NCBI GenBank assembly: GCA_028752905.1
Contig: JAQNBH010000011.1
Location: 18,755,909 to 18,819,908 of the forward strand
Reading direction: 5' to 3'
Source: Cladorhizidae sp. MBARI D1340-BT2
Taxonomy: Eukaryota; Porifera; Demospongiae; Poecilosclerida; Cladorhizidae
Length of the DNA: 64,000 nt
A program made the position numbers and the translations under genes. The notes below the pieces were generated by a model, which was not told the DNA's origin, did no database searches, and saw only the letters and a program-made list of their open reading frames with translations. How positions within the stretch are numbered: the stretch's first letter is position 1; every line of letters starts with the position of its first letter. Shown here in pieces: positions 41,801 through 57,120 of this stretch.

Positions 41801-44800
41801 TGCATCAACCAATGAACTCTGGTGTGCATCAAGCCATGAACACTGGTGTGCATCAAGACAAGAACAACTCTAGTGTACATCAAGCCATGAACTGTGGTGT
41901 TCATCAACCCATGAACTCTGGTATGCATCAAGCCATGAATTCTGGTGTGCATCAAGCCATGAACTTTGGTTTGCATCAAGCCATGAACTCTGGTGGGTAT
42001 CAAGCCATGAACTCTGGTGTGTAGCAAGCCATGAACTCTGAAGTGCAGCAAGCCATGAAGTCTGGCATGCATCAAGCAATAAACTCTGGTGTGTATTAAG
42101 CTATGACCTCTGGTGGTTAGCAAGTCATGAACTCTAGTGTGTACCAGTCATGAACTCTGTATCAAGCCATGAACTCTGGTGTATCAAGCCATGAACTCTG
42201 GTGTGTGTCAAGCCATGAACTCTGGTTTGCATCCAGCCATGAACTCTGGTGTGTATCAAGCTATTAACTCTGGTGTGCATCAATCCATGAACTCTGGTGT
42301 GCATCAAGCCATGAAATCTGGTGTGCAGCAAGCGATGAACTCTATGAACTCTGGTGTGCATCAAGCCATGAATTCTGGTGTGTATCGAACTATGAACTCT
42401 GGTGTGTATCAAGCCTTGCACTCTGGTGTGCATCATGCCAAGAACTCCGGTGTGCATCAAGCCATGAATTCTGGTGTGCATAAAGCCATGAACTCGGGTG
42501 TGCCTCTAACCATAAACACTGGTGTGCATCAAGCTATGAACTCGGGTGTGCATCAAGCCATGACTTCGGGTGGGCAGCAAGCGATGAACTCTATGAACTC
42601 TGGTGTGCATCAAGCCATGAACTATGGTGTGTATCAAGACATGAATTCTGGTGTCAGTAACCATGAACTCCGTATCAAGCTATGCACTCTGGTGTGTATC
42701 AAGCCATGAACTCTGGTGGATATCAAGATATGAACTCTGGTCTGTATCAAGTTATTAACTCTGTGGTGTAAGAAAACATGAACTCTGGTGTGTAGCAAGT
42801 CATGAACTCTGGTGTGTATCAGTCATGAACTCTGTATTAAGCCATGAACTCTGGTGTGTGTCAAGCCATGAACTCTGGTGTGCATCAAGCCATGAACTTT
42901 GGTGTGCATCAAGCCATGAACTATGGTGTGCATCAATCCATGAACAACTCTGGTTATATCAAGCCATGAACTCTGGCATGCATCAACTCATGAACACTGG
43001 TGTGCATCAAGCCATGAATTCTGGTGTGCGCATCAAGCCATGAACTTTGGTGTGCATCAAGCCATGAACTCTGGTGGGTATCAAGCCAAGAACTCTGGTG
43101 TGTAGCAAGCCTTTAACTCTGACGTGCAGCAAGCCTTGAACTCTGGCATGCATCAAGCGATAAATTCTGGTGTGTATCAAGCTATGAACTCTGGTGTGTA
43201 ACAAGACATGAACTCTGGTGTGTATCAATCATGAACTCTGTTTCAAGCCATGAACTCTGGTGCTTCAAGCTATGAACTCTAGTGTGCATCAAGCCATGAA
43301 CACATGTGTACATCTAGCTATGAGCACTGGAATGCAGCAAGCTATGAACTCTGATGTGTATCAAGCTATGAAATCTGGTGTGTAGCAAGACATGAACTCT
43401 GGCGTGCAGCAAGCCATGAACTTTGGTTTGCATCAAGACATGAACTCTGGTGTGTAGCAAGCCATGAACTCTGACGTGCAGCAAGCCATGAACTCTGGCA
43501 TGTATCAAGCCATGAACTCTGGTGTTTCAAGCCATGAAATCTGGTGTGTAGCAAGACATGAACTCTGGTGTGCATCAAGCCATGAACTCGGGTGTGTATC
43601 AAGCTGTTAACTCTGGTGTGCATCAACCATGAACTCTGGCGTGCCTCAAGCCATGACCTCTGGTGTGCATCAAGCCATGAATTCCAGTGTGTATTGTGCT
43701 ATGAACACTGGTATGTATCAAGCCATGCAATCTGGTGTGCATCATGCCATGAACTCTGGTGTGCATCAAGGCATGAATTCGGATGTGTATCAAGCTATTA
43801 ACTTTGGTGTGTAGCAAGACATGCACTCTGGTGTATATCAGTCATGAACTCTGTATCAAGCCATGAACACTGGTGTCTTATGCCATGAACGCTGGAGTGT
43901 GTCAAGCCATGAACTCTGGTTTGCATCAAGCAATGAACTCTGGTGTGCATCAAGCCATGAACTCTGGTGTGCATCAACCCATGAACTCTGGCATGCATCA
44001 AGCCATGAACTATGGTGTGCATCAAGCCATGAACAACTCTAGTGTACATCAAGCCATGAACTGTGGTGTTCATCAACCCATGAACTCAGGTATGCATGAA
44101 GCCATGAACTCTGGTATGCTTCAAGCCATGAAATTTGGTGTGCATCAAGCTAAGAACTCTGGTGGTATGAAGCTATGAACTCTAGTGTGTAGCAAGCCAT
44201 GAACTCTGGCGTGCAGCAAGCCATTAACTTTGGCATGCATCAAGCCATGAACTCAAGTGTTTATCAAGCTATGAACTCTGGGGTGTTGAACTCTGGTGTG
44301 CATCAAGGCATGAACTCGGATGTGTATAGTGTAGCAAGACATGAACTCTGGTGTATATCAGTCATGAACTCTGTATCAAGCCATGAACTCTGGTGTCTTA
44401 TTCCATGAATTCTGGTGTGTATCAAGCCATGAACTCTGGTTTGCATCAAACAATGAACTCTGGTGTGCATCAAGCCATGAACTCTGGTGTGCATCAAGCC
44501 AAGAACAACTCTAGTGTACATCAAGCCATGAACTGTGGTGTGCATCAACCCATGAACTCTGGTATGCATCAAGCCATGAATACTGGTCTGCATCAAGCCA
44601 TGAACTTTGGTTTGCATCAAGCCATGAACTCTGGTGGGTATCAAGCCATGAACTCTGGTGTGTAGCAAGCCATGAACTCTGAAGTGCAGCAAGCCATGAA
44701 GTCTGGCATGCATCAAGCAATAAACTCTGGTGTGTATCAAGCTATGCACTCTGGTGGTTAGCAAGTCATGAACTCTGGTGTGTACCAGTCATGAACTCTG

Positions 44801-45419
44801 TATCAAGCCATGAACTCTGGTGTATCAAGCTATGAACTCTGGTGTGCATCAAGCCATGAACTCTATTGTGTATCAAGCTATTAACTCTGGTTTGCATCAA
44901 CCCATGAACTCTGGTGTGCACCAAGCCATTAACTATGATGTGCATAATGCCATGAACTCTGGTGTGTAGCAAGCCATTAACTCTGGTGTGTATCAAGCTA
45001 TGCATTCTGGTGTGTAGCAGTCATGAACTCTGTATCAAGCCATGACCTCTGGTGTGCAGCAAACCATGAACCCTGGTGTGTTAAGCCATGTACTCTGGTG
45101 TGTACCAAGCCATGAACTCTGGTATGCATCAAGCCATGAACACATGTGTACATCAAGCTATGAACACTGGAATGCAGCAAGCTATGAACTCTGATGTGTA
45201 TTAAGCTATGAAATCTGGTGTGTAGCAAGACATGAACTCTGGTGTGCAGCAAGCCATAAACTCTGGTATGCTTCAAGCCATGAAATTTGGTGTGCATCAA
45301 GCCAAGAACTCTGGTGGGTATGAAGCTATGAACTCTGGTGTGTAGCAAGCCATGAACTCTGGCGTGCAGCAAGCCATTAACTTTGGCATGCATCAAGCCA
45401 TGAACTCAGGTGTGTATCA

Positions 45420-48400
45420 AGCTATGAACTCTGGGGTGTAGTAAAACATGAACTCTGGTGTGTAGCAAGAAATGAACTCTGGTGTGTAGCAGTCATGAAC
45501 TCTGTATCAAGCTGTTGTCTCAAGCCATGAACTCTGGTGTGTGTCAAGCCATGAACTCTGGTGTGCATCAAGCCATGAAATAAAGTGTGCATCAAGCCAT
45601 GAACTCTGTTGCACATCAAGCCATGCACTCTGGTGTGCATCAACTCATGAACTCTGGTGTGCATCAACAATGAACTCTGGTGTGCATCAAGCCGTGAACT
45701 TTGGTGTGCATCAAGACATGAACTCTGGTGTGCAGCAGTTACGAACTCTGTATCATGCCATAAACTCTGGTGTCTCAAGCCATGAACTCTGGTGTTTGTC
45801 AAGCCATGAACTCTGGTGTGCATCAAGCCATGAACTATGGTGTGCATCAAGCCATGAACAACTCTGGTGTACATCAAGCCATGAACTCTGGCATGCATCA
45901 ACCCATGAACTCTGGTGTGGATCAAGCCATGAATTCTGGTGTGCATCAAGCCATGAACTTTGGTGTGCATCAAGCCATGTACTCTGGTGGGTATCAAGCC
46001 AAGAACTCTGGTGTGTAGCAAGCCATTAACTCTGACGTGCAGCAAGCCTTGAACTCTGGCATGCATCAAGCGATAAACTCTGGTGTGTATCAAGCTATGA
46101 ACTCTGGTGTGTAACAAGACATGAACTCCGGTGTATATCAATCATGAACTCTGTTTCAAGCCATGAACTCTGGTGTTTCAAGCTATGAACTCTAGTGTGC
46201 ATCAAGCCATGAATACATGTGTACATCATGCTATGAACACTGGAATGCAGCAAGCTATGAACTCTGATGCGTATCAAGCTATGAAATCTGGTGTGTAGCA
46301 AGACATGAACTCTGGTGTGCAGCAAGCCATAAACTCTGGTATGCTTCAAGCCATGAAATTTGGTATACATCAAGCCAAGAACTCTTGTGGGTATGAAGCT
46401 ATGAACTCTGGTGTGTAGCAAGCCATGAACTCTGGCGTGCAGCAAGCCATTAACTTTGGCATGCATCAAGCCATGAACTCAGGTGTGTATCAAGCTATGA
46501 ACTCTGGGGTGTAGTAAAACATGAACTCTGGTGTGCATCAAGGCATGAATTCGGATGTGTATCAAGCTATGAACTCTGGTGTGTAGCAAGACATGCACTC
46601 TGGTGTATATCAGTCATGAACTCTGTATCAAGCGATGAACTCTGGTGTCTTATGCCATGAATTCTGGAGTGTGTCAAGCCATGAACTCTGGTGTGCATCA
46701 ACCAATGAACTCTGGTGTGCATCAAGCCATGAACTCTGGTGTGCATCAAGACAAGAACAACTCTAGTGTACATCAAGCCATGAACTGTGGTGTGCATCAA
46801 CCCATGAACTCTGGTATGCATCAAGCCATGAATTCTGGTGTGCATCAAGCCATGAACTTTGGTGTGTAGCAAGCCATGAACTCTGAAGTGCAGCAAGCCA
46901 TGAAGTCTGGCATGCATCAAGCAATAAACTCTGGTGTGTATCAAGCTATGAACTCTGGTGGTTAGCAAGTCATGAACTCTGGTGTATACCAGTCATGAAC
47001 TCTGTATCAAGCCATGAACTCTGGTGTATCAAGCTATGAACTCTGGTGTGGGTCAAGCCATGAACTCTGGTGTGCATCAAGCCATGAACTCTATTGTGTA
47101 TCAAGCTATTAACTCTGGTTTGCATCAACCCATGAACTCTGGTGTGCACCAAGCCATTAACTATGATGTGCATAATGCCATGAACTCTGGTGTGTAGCAA
47201 GCCATAAACTGCGTGCATCAAGCCATTAACTCTGGTGTGTATCAAGCTATGCATTCTGGTGTGTAGCAGTCATGAACTCTGTATCAAGCCATGAACTCTG
47301 TTGTGCAGCAAACCATGAACCCTGGTGTGTTAAGCTATGTACTCTGGTGTGTACCAAGCCATGAACTCTGGTATGCATCAAGCCATGAACACATGTGTAC
47401 ATCAAGCTATGAACACTGGAATGCAGCAAGCTATGAACTCTGATGTGTATTAAGCTATGAAATCTGGTGTGTAGCAAGACATGAACTCTGGTGTGCAGCA
47501 AGCCATAAACTCTGGTATGCTTCAAGCCATGAACTCAGGTGTGTATCAAGCTATGAACTCTGGGGTGTAGTAAAACATGAACTCTGGTGTGTAGCAAGAA
47601 ATGAACTCTGGTGTGTAGCAGTCATGAACTCTGTATCAAGCTGTTGTCTCAAGCCATGAACTCTGGTGTGTGTCAAGCCATGAACTCTGGTGTGCATCAA
47701 GCCATGAAATAAAGTGTGCATCAAGCCATGAACTCTGTTGCACATCAAGCCATGCACTCTGGTGTTCATCAACTCATGAACTCTGGTGTGCATCAACAAT
47801 GAACTCTGGTGTGCATCAAGCCGTGAACTTTGGTGTGCATCAAGACATGAACTCTGGTGTGCAGCAGTTACGAACTCTGTATCATGCCATAAACTCTGGT
47901 GTCTCAAGCCATGAACTCTGGTGTTTGTCAAGCCATGAACTCTGGTGTGCATCAAGCCATGAACTATGGTGTGCATCAAGCCATGAACAACTCTGGTGTA
48001 CATCAAGCCATGAACTCTGGCATGCATCAACCCATGAACTCTGGTGTGCATCAAGCCATGAATTCTGGTGTGCATCAAGCCATGAACTTTGGTGTGCATC
48101 AAGCCATGTACTCTGGTGGGTATCAAGCCAAGAACTCTGGTGTGTAGCAAGCCATTAACTCTGATGTGCAGCAAGCCTTGAACTCTGGCATGCATCAAGC
48201 GATAAACTCTGGTGTGTATCAAGCTATGAACTCTGGTGTGTAACAAGACATGAACTCTGGTGTATATCAATCATGAACTCTGTTTCAAGCCATGAACTCT
48301 GGTGTTTCAAGCTATGAACTCTAGTGTGCATCAAGCCATGAACACATGTGTACATCATGCTATGAACACTGGAATGCCGCAAGCTATGAACTCTGATGCG

Positions 48401-48600
48401 TATCAAGCTATGAAATCTGGTGTGTAGCAAGACATGAACTCTGGTGTGCAGCAAGCCATAAACTCTGGTATGCTTCAAGCCATGAAATTTGGTGTGCATC
48501 AAGCCAAGAACTCTGGTGGGTATGAAGCTATGAACTCTGGTGTGTAGCAAGCCATGAACTCTGGCGTGCAGCAAGCCATTAACTTTGGCATGCATCAAGC
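45420..48600. repeat. Higher-order tandem block, 2,129-bp period
   Basis: Landmarks at 45541, 45770 and 46095 recur at 47670, 47899 and 48224, all shifted by 2,129 bp with near identity. A less similar relative of the same block begins near 40766. Confidence 0.85.
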
Positions 48601-51600
48601 CATGAACTCAGGTGTGTATGAAGCTATGAACTCTGGGGTGTAGTAAAACATGAACTCTGTTGGGCATCAAGGCATGAACTCGGATGTGTATCAAGCTATG
48701 AACTCTGGTGTGTAGCAAGACATGCACTCTGGTGTATATCAGTCATGAACTCTGTATCAAGCCATGAACTCTGGTGTCTTATGCCATGAATTCTGGAGTG
48801 TGTCAAGCCATGAACTCTGATGTGCATCAACCAATGAACTCTGGTGTGCATCAAGCCATGAACTCTGGTGTGCATCAAGCCATGAACTCCATTGTGTATC
48901 AAGCTATTAACTCTGGTTTGCATCAACCCATAAACTCTGGTGTGCACCAAGCCATTAACTATGATGTGCATAATGCCATGAACTCTGGTGTGTAGCAAGC
49001 CATAAACTGCGTGCATCAAGCCATTAACTCTGGTGTGTATCAAGCTATGCATTCTGGTATGTAGCAGTCATGAACTCTGTATCAAGCCATGAACTCTGGT
49101 GTGCAGCAAACCATGAACCCTGGTGTGTTAAGCCATGTACTCTGGTGTGTACCAAGCCATGAACTCTGGTATGCATCAAGCCATGAACACATGTGTACAT
49201 CAAGCTATGAACACCGGAATGCAGCAAGCTATGAACTCTGATGTGTATTAAGCTATGAAATCTGGTGTGTAGTAAGACATGAACTCTGGTGTGCAGCAAG
49301 CCATAAACTCTGGTATGCTTCAAGCCATGAAATTTGGTGTGCATCAAGCCAAGAACTCTGGTGGGTATGAAGCTATGAACTCTGGTGTGTAGCAAGCTAT
49401 GAACTCTGGCGTGCAGCAAGCCATTAACTTTGGCATGCATCAAGCCATGAACTCAGGTGTGTATCAAGCTATGAACTCTGGGGTGTAGTAAAACATGAAC
49501 TCTGGTGTGTAGCAAGAAATGAACTCTGGTGTGTAGCAGTCATGAACTCTGTATCAAGCTGTTGTCTCAAGCCATGAACTCTGGTGTGTGTCAAGCCATG
49601 AACTCTGGTGTGCATCAAGCCATGAAATAAAGTTTGCATCAAGCCATGAACTCTGTTGCACATCAAGCCATGCACTCTGGTGTGCATCAACCCATGAACT
49701 CTGGTGTGCATCAATAATGAACTCTGGTGTGCATCAAGCCGTGAACTTTGGTGTGCATCAAGCCATGAATTCTGGTGGGTATCAAGCCAAGAACTCTGGT
49801 GTGTAGCAAGCCATGAACTCTGACTTGCAGCAAGCCATGAACTCTGGCATGCATCAAGCCATATACTCTGGTGTGTATCAAGCTATGAACTCTTGTGTGT
49901 AACAAGACATGAACTCTGGTCTGTAGCAGCCATGAACTCTTTATCAAGCCATGAACTATGGTGTATCAAGCCATGAACACTGGTGTGTGTCAAGCCATCA
50001 TATTTAGTGTGCATCAAGCCATGAACTCTGGTATGTATCAAGCTATTAACTCTGGTATGTAGCAAGACATGAACTCTGGTATGTATCGAGCTATGAACTC
50101 TGGGGTGTAGCAAAACATGAACTCTGGTGTGTAGCAAGACATGAACTCTGGTGTGTAGCAGTCACGAACTCTGTATCATGCCATAAACTCTGGTGTCTCA
50201 AGCCATGAACTCTGGTGTTTGTCAAGCCATGAACTCTGGTGTGCATCAAGCCATGAACTATGGTGTGCATCAAGCCATGAACAACTCTGGTGTACATCAA
50301 GCCATGAACTCTGGCATGCATCAACCCATGAACTCTGGTGTGCATCAAGCCATGAATTCTGGTATGCATCAAGCCATGAACTTTGGTGTGCATCAAGCCA
50401 TGAACTCTGACGTGCAGCAAGCCTTGAACTCTGGCATGCATCAAGCGATAAACTCTGGTGTGTATCAAGCTATGAACTCTGGTGTGTAACAAGACATGAA
50501 CTCTGGTGTGTATCAATCATGAACTCTGTTTCAAGCCATGAACTCTGGTGTGTGTCAAGCCATGAACTCTGGTGTGCATCCAGCCATGAACTCTGGTCTG
50601 TATCACGCTACTAACTCTGGTGTGCATCAATCCATGAAATCTGGTGTGCATCAAGCCATGAATTCTGGTGTGTATCGAACTATGAACTCTGGTGTGTATC
50701 AAGCCTTGCACTCTGGTGTGCATCATGCCAAGAACTCTGGTGTGCATCATGCCATGAACTCTGGTGTGCATAAAGCCATGAACTCGGGTGTGCTTCTAAC
50801 CATAAACTCTGGTGTGCATCAAGCTATGAACTCGGGTGTGCATCAAGCCATGACTTCGGGTGGGCAGCAAGCGATGAACTCTATGAACTCTGGTGTGCAT
50901 CAAGCCATGAACTATGGTGTGTATCAAGACATGAATTCTGGTGTCAGTAACCATGAACTCCATATCAAGCTATGCACTCTGGTGTGTATCAAGCCATGAA
51001 CTCTGGTTGATATCAAGATATGAACTCTGGTCTGTATCAAGCTATTGACTCTGTGGTGTAGCAAAACATGAACTCTGGTGTGTAGCAAGTCATGACCTCT
51101 GGTGTGTAGCAGTCTCATGAACTCTGTATTAAGCCATGAACTCTGGTGTGTGTCAAGCCATGAACTCTGGTGTGCATCAAGCCAATGAACTTTGGTGTGC
51201 ATCAAGCCATGAACTATGGTGTGCATCAAGCCATGAACAACTCTGGTGTATATCAAGCCATGAACTCTGGCGTGCATCAAACCATGAACTCTGTTGTGCA
51301 TCAAGCCATGAACTCAGGTGTGCATCAAGCCATGAACTTTGGTTTGCATAAAGCCATGAACTCTGGTGTGTAGCAAGCCATGAATCTGACGTGCAGCAAG
51401 CCATGAACTCTGGCATGTATCAAGCCATGAACTCTGGTGTTTCAAGCCATGAAATCTGGTGTGTAGCAAGACATGAACTTTGGTGGTCATCAAGCCATGA
51501 ACTCGGGTGTGCAACAAGCCATGAACTCTAGTGTGCATCAAGCCGTGAACACATGTGTACATCAAGCTATGAACACTGGAATGCAGCAAGCTATGAACTC

Positions 51601-52429
51601 TGATATGTATCAAGCTATGAAATCTGGTGTGTAGCAAGACATGAACTCTGGTGTGCAGCAAGCCATAAACTCTGGTATGCTTCAAGCCATGAAATTTAGT
51701 GTGCATCAAGCCAAGAACTCTGGTGGGTATGGAGCTATGAACTCTGGTGTGTAGCAAGCCATGAACTCTGGCGTGCAGCAAGCCATTAACTTTGGCATGC
51801 ATCAAGCCATGAACTCAGGTGTGTATGAAGCTATGAATTCTGGGGTGTAGTAAAACATGAACTCTGGTGTGCATCAAGGCATGAACTCGGATGTGTATCA
51901 AGCTATGAACTCTGGTGTGTAGCAAGACATGCACTCTGGTGTATATCAGTCATGAACTCTGTATCAAGCCATGAACTCTGGTGTCTTATGCCATGAATTC
52001 TGGAGTGTGTCAAGCCATGAACTCTGATGTGCCTCAACCAATGAACTCTGGTGTGCATCAAGCCATGAACTCTGGTGTGCATCAAGCCATGAACTCCATT
52101 GTGTATCAAGCTATTAACTCTGGTTTGCATCAACCCATAAACTCTGTTGTGCACCAAGCCATTAACTATGATGTGCATAATGCCATGAACTCTGGTGTGT
52201 AGCAAGCCATAAACTGCGTGCATCAAGCCATTAACTCTGGTGTGTATCAAGCTATGCATTCTGGTATGTAGCAGTCATGAACTCTGTATCAAGCCATGAA
52301 CTCTGGTGTGCAGCAAACCATGAACCCTGGTGTGTTAAGCCATGTACTCTTGTGTGTACCAAGCCATGAACTCTGGTATGCATCAAGCCATGAACACATG
52401 TGTACATCAAGCTATGAACACCGGAATGC

Positions 52430-55400
52430 AGCAAGCTATGAACTCTGATGTGTATTAAGCTATGAAATCTGGTGTGTAGTAAGACATGAACTCTGGTGTG
52501 CAGCAAGCCATAAACTCTGGTATGCTTCAAGCCATGAAATTTGGTGTGCATCAAGCCAAGAACTCTGGTGGGTATGAAGCTATGAACTCTGGTGTGTAGC
52601 AAGCCATGAACTCTGGCGTGCAGCAAACCATTAACTTTGGCATGCATCAAGCCATGAACTCAGGTGTGTATCAAGCTATGAACTCTGGGGTGTAGTAAAA
52701 CATGAACTCTGGTGTGTAGCAAGAAATGAACTCTGGTGTGTAGCAGTCATGAACTCTGTATCAAGCTGTTGTCTCAAGCCATGAACTCTGGTGTGTGTCA
52801 AGCCATGAACTCTGGTGTGCATCAAGCCATGAAATAAAGTGTGCATCAAGCCATGAACTCTGTTGCACATCAAGCTGGTGTGCATCAACCCATGAACTCT
52901 GGTGTGCATCAATAATGAACTCTGGTGTGCATCAAGCCGTGAACTTTGGTGTGCATCATGCCATGAATTCTGGTGGGTATCAAGCCAAGAACTCTGGTGT
53001 GTAGCAAGCCATGAACTCTGACTTGCAGCAAGCCATGAACTCTGGCATGCATCAAGCCATATACTCTGGTGTGTATCAAGCTATGAACTCTTGTGTGTAA
53101 CAAGACATGAACTCTGGTCTGTAGCAGCCATGAACTCTTTATCAAGCCATGAACTATGGTGTATCAATCCATGAACACTGGTGTGTGTCAAGCCATCATA
53201 TTTGGTGTGCATCAAGCCATGAACACTGGTATGTATCAAGCTATTAACTCTGGTATGTAGCAAGACATGAACTCTGGTATGTATCGAGCTATGAACTCTG
53301 GGGTTTAGCAAAACATGAACCCTGGTGTGTAGCAAGACATAAACTCTGGTGTGTAGCAGTCACGAACTCTGTTACATGCCATAAACTCTGGTGTCTCAAG
53401 CCATGAACTCTGGTATTTGTCAAGCCATGAACTCTGGTGTGCATCAAGCCATGAACTATGGTGTGCATCAAGCCATGATCAACTCTGGTGTACATCAAGC
53501 CATGAACTCTGGCATGCATCAACCCCTGAACTCTGGTGTGCATCAAGCCATGAATTCTGGTATGCATCAAGCCATGAACTTTGGTGTGCATCAAGCCATG
53601 AACTCTGACGTGCAGCAAGCCTTGAACTCTGGCATGCATCAAGCGATAAACTCTGGTGTGTATCAAGCTATGAACTCTGGTGTGTAACAAGAAATGAACT
53701 CTGGTGTGTATCAATCATGAACTCTGTTTCAAGCCATGAACTCTGGTGTGTGTCAAGCCATGAACTCTGGTGTATATCCAGCCATGAACTCTGGTCTGTA
53801 TCACGCTATTAACTCTGGTGTGCATCAATCCATGAACTCTGGTTTGCATCAAGCCATGAAATCTGGTGTGCAGCAAGCGATGAACTCTATGAACTGTGAT
53901 GTGCATCAAGCCATGAATTCTGGTGTGTATCAAACTATGAACTCTGGTGTGTATCAAGCGTTGCACTCTGGTGTGCATCATGCCAAGAACTCTGGTGTGC
54001 ATCAAGCCATGAACTCTGGTGTGCATAAAGCCATGAACTCGGGTGTGCTTCTAACCATAAACTCTGGTGTGCATCAAGCTATGAACTTGGGTGTGCATCA
54101 AGCCATGACTTCGGGTGGGCAGCAAGCGATGAACTCTATGAACTCTGGTGTGCATCAAGCCATGAACTATGGTGTGTATCAAGACATGAATTCTGGTGTC
54201 AGTAACCATGAACTCCATATCAAGCTATGCACTCTGGTGTGTATCAAGCCATGAACTCTGGTGGATATCAAGATATGAACTCTGGTCTGTATCAAGCTAT
54301 TAATTCTGTGGTGTAGCAAAACATGAACTCTGGTGTGTAGCAAGTCATGAACTCTGGTGTGTAGCAGTCTCATGAACTCTGTATTAAGCCATGAACACTG
54401 GTGTGTGTCAAGCCATGAACTCTGGTGTGCATCAAGCCAATGAACTTTGGTGTGCATCAAGCCATGAACTATGGTGTGCATCAAGCCATGAACAACTCTG
54501 GTGTATATCAAGCCATGAACTCTGGCGTGCATCAAATCATGAACTCTGTTGTGCATCAAGCCATGAACTCTGGTGTGCATCAAGCCATGAACTTTGGTTT
54601 GCATAAAGCCATGAACTCTGGTGTGTAGCAAGCCATGAATCTGACATGCAGCAAGCCATGAACTCTGGCATGTATCAAGCCATGAACTCTGGTGTTTCAA
54701 GCCATGAAATCTGGTGTGTAGCAAGACATTAACTCTGGTGTGCATCAAGCCATGAACTCGGGTGTGCAACAAGCCATGAACTCTAGTTTGCATCAAGCCA
54801 TGAACACATTTGTACATCAAGCTATGAACACTGGAATGCAGCAACCTATGAACTCTGATGTGTATCAAGCTATGAAATCTGGTGTGTAGCAAGACATGAA
54901 CTCTGGTGTGCAGCAAGCCATAAACTCTGGTATGCTTCAAGCCATGAAATTTGGTGTGCATCAAGCCAAGAACTCTGGTGGGTATGAAGCTATGAACTCT
55001 GGTGTGTAGCAAGCCATGAACTCTGGCGTGCAGCAAGCCATTAACTTTGGCATGCATCAAGCCATGAACTCAGGTGTGTATCAAGCTATGAACTCTGGGG
55101 TGTAGTAAAACATGAACTCTGGTGTGCATCAAGCCATGAAATCTGGTGTGCAGCAAGCGATGAACTCTATGAACTGTGGTGTGCATCAAGCCATGAATTC
55201 TGGTGTGTATCGAACTATGAACTCTGGTGTGTATCAAGCCTTGCACTCTGGTGTGCATCATGCCAAGAACTCTGGTGTGCATCAAGCCATGAACTCTGGT
55301 GTGCATAAAGCCATGAACTCGGGTGTGCTTCTAACCATAAACTCTGGTGTGCATCAAGCTATGAACTCGGGTGTGCATCAAGCCATGACTTCGGGTGGGC

Positions 55401-55943
55401 AGCAAGCGATGAACTCTATGAACTCTGGTGTGCATCAAGCCATGAACTATGGTGTGTATCAAGACATGAATTCTGGTGTCAGTAACCATGAACTCCATAT
55501 CAAGCTATGCACTCTGGTGTGTATCAAGCCTTGAACTCTGGTAGATATCAAGATATGAACTCTGGTCTGTATCAAGCTATTAATTCTGTGGTGTAGCAAA
55601 ACATGAACTCTGGTGTGTAGCAAGTCATGAACTCTGGTGTGTAGCAGTCTCATGAACTCTGTATTAAGCCATGAACACTGGTGTGTTTCAAGCCATGAAC
55701 TCTGGTGTGCATCAAGCCAATGAACTTTGGTGTGCATCAAGCCATGAACTATGGTGTGCATCAAGCCATGAACAACTCTGGTGTATAGCAAGCCATGAAC
55801 TCTGGTGTGCATCAAACCATGAACTCTGTTGTGCATCAAGCCATGAACTCTGGTGTGCATCAAGCCATGAACTTTGGTTTGCATAAAGCCATGAACTCTG
55901 GTGTGTAGCAAGCCATGAATCTGACGTGCAGCAAGCCATGAAC
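52430..55943. repeat. Higher-order duplication, copy 1 (offset 8,057 bp)
   Basis: The order of variant units here is repeated at 60487-64000, shifted by exactly 8,057 bp, with only scattered substitutions. Left of about 52430 the two differ (ACACCGGAATGCAGCAAGC against ACACTGGAATGCAGCAACC), which marks the boundary. Confidence 0.88.
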
Positions 55944-57120
55944 TCTGGCATGTATCAAGCCATGAACTCTGGTGTTTCAAGCCATGAAATCTGGTGTGTA
56001 GCAAGACATTAACTCTGGTGTGCATCAAGCCATGAACACATGTGTACATCAAGCTATGAACAGTGGAATGCAGCAACCTATGAACTCTGATGTGTATCAA
56101 GCTATGAAATCTGGTGTGTAGCAAGACATGAACTCTGGTGTGCAGCAAGCCATAAACTCTGGTATGCTTCAAGCCATGAAATTTGGTGTGCATCAAGCCA
56201 AGAACTCTGGTGGGTATGAAGCTATGAACTCTGGTGTGTAGCAAGCCATGAACTCTGGCGTGCAGCAAGCCATTAACTTTGGCATGCATCAAGCCATGAA
56301 ATCAGGTGTGTATCAAGCTATGAACTCTGGGGTGTAGTAAAACATGAACTCTGGTGTGCATCAAGCCATGAAATCTGGTGTGCAGCAAGCGATGAACTCT
56401 ATGAACTGTGGTGTGCATCAAGCCATGAATTCTGGTGTGTATCGAACTATGAACTCTGGTGTGTATCAAGCCTTGCACTCTGGTGTGCATCATGCCAAGA
56501 ACTCTGGTGTGCATCAAGCCATGAACTCTGGTGTGCATAAAGCCATGAACTCGGGTGTGCTTCTAACCATAAACTCTGGTGTGCATCAAGCTATGAACTC
56601 GGGTGTGCATCAAGCCATGACTTCGGGTGGGCAGCAAGTGATGAACTCTATGAACTCTGGTGTGCATCAAGCCATGAACTATGGTGTGTATCAAGACATG
56701 AATTCTGGTGTCAGTAACCATGAACTCCATATCAAGCTATGCACTCTGGTGTGTATCAAGCCATGAACTCTGGTGGATATCAAGATATGAACACTGGTCT
56801 GTATCAAGCTATTAATTCTGTGGTGTAGCAAAACATGAACTCTGGTGTGTAGCAAGTCATGAACTCTGGTGTGTAGCAGTCTCATGAACTCTGTATTAAG
56901 CCATGAACACTGGTGTGTGTCAAGCCATGAACTCTGGTGTGCATCAAGCCAATGAACTTTGGTGTGCATCAAGCCATGAACTAAGGTGTGCATCAAGCCA
57001 TGAACAACTCTGGTGTATATCAAGCCATGAACTCTGGCGTGCATCAAACCATGAACTCTGTTGTGCATCAAGCCATGAACTCTGGTGTGCATCAAGCTAT
57101 GAACTTTGGTTTCCATAAAG
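55070..57120. repeat. Higher-order tandem block, 1,232-bp period
   Basis: Landmark units at 55112 and 55671 recur at 56344 and 56903. The block starting at 56344 recurs again at 59479 (offset 3,135) and 63169. A period of 1,232 bp is not a multiple of 24 because it includes non-24 units. Confidence 0.85.
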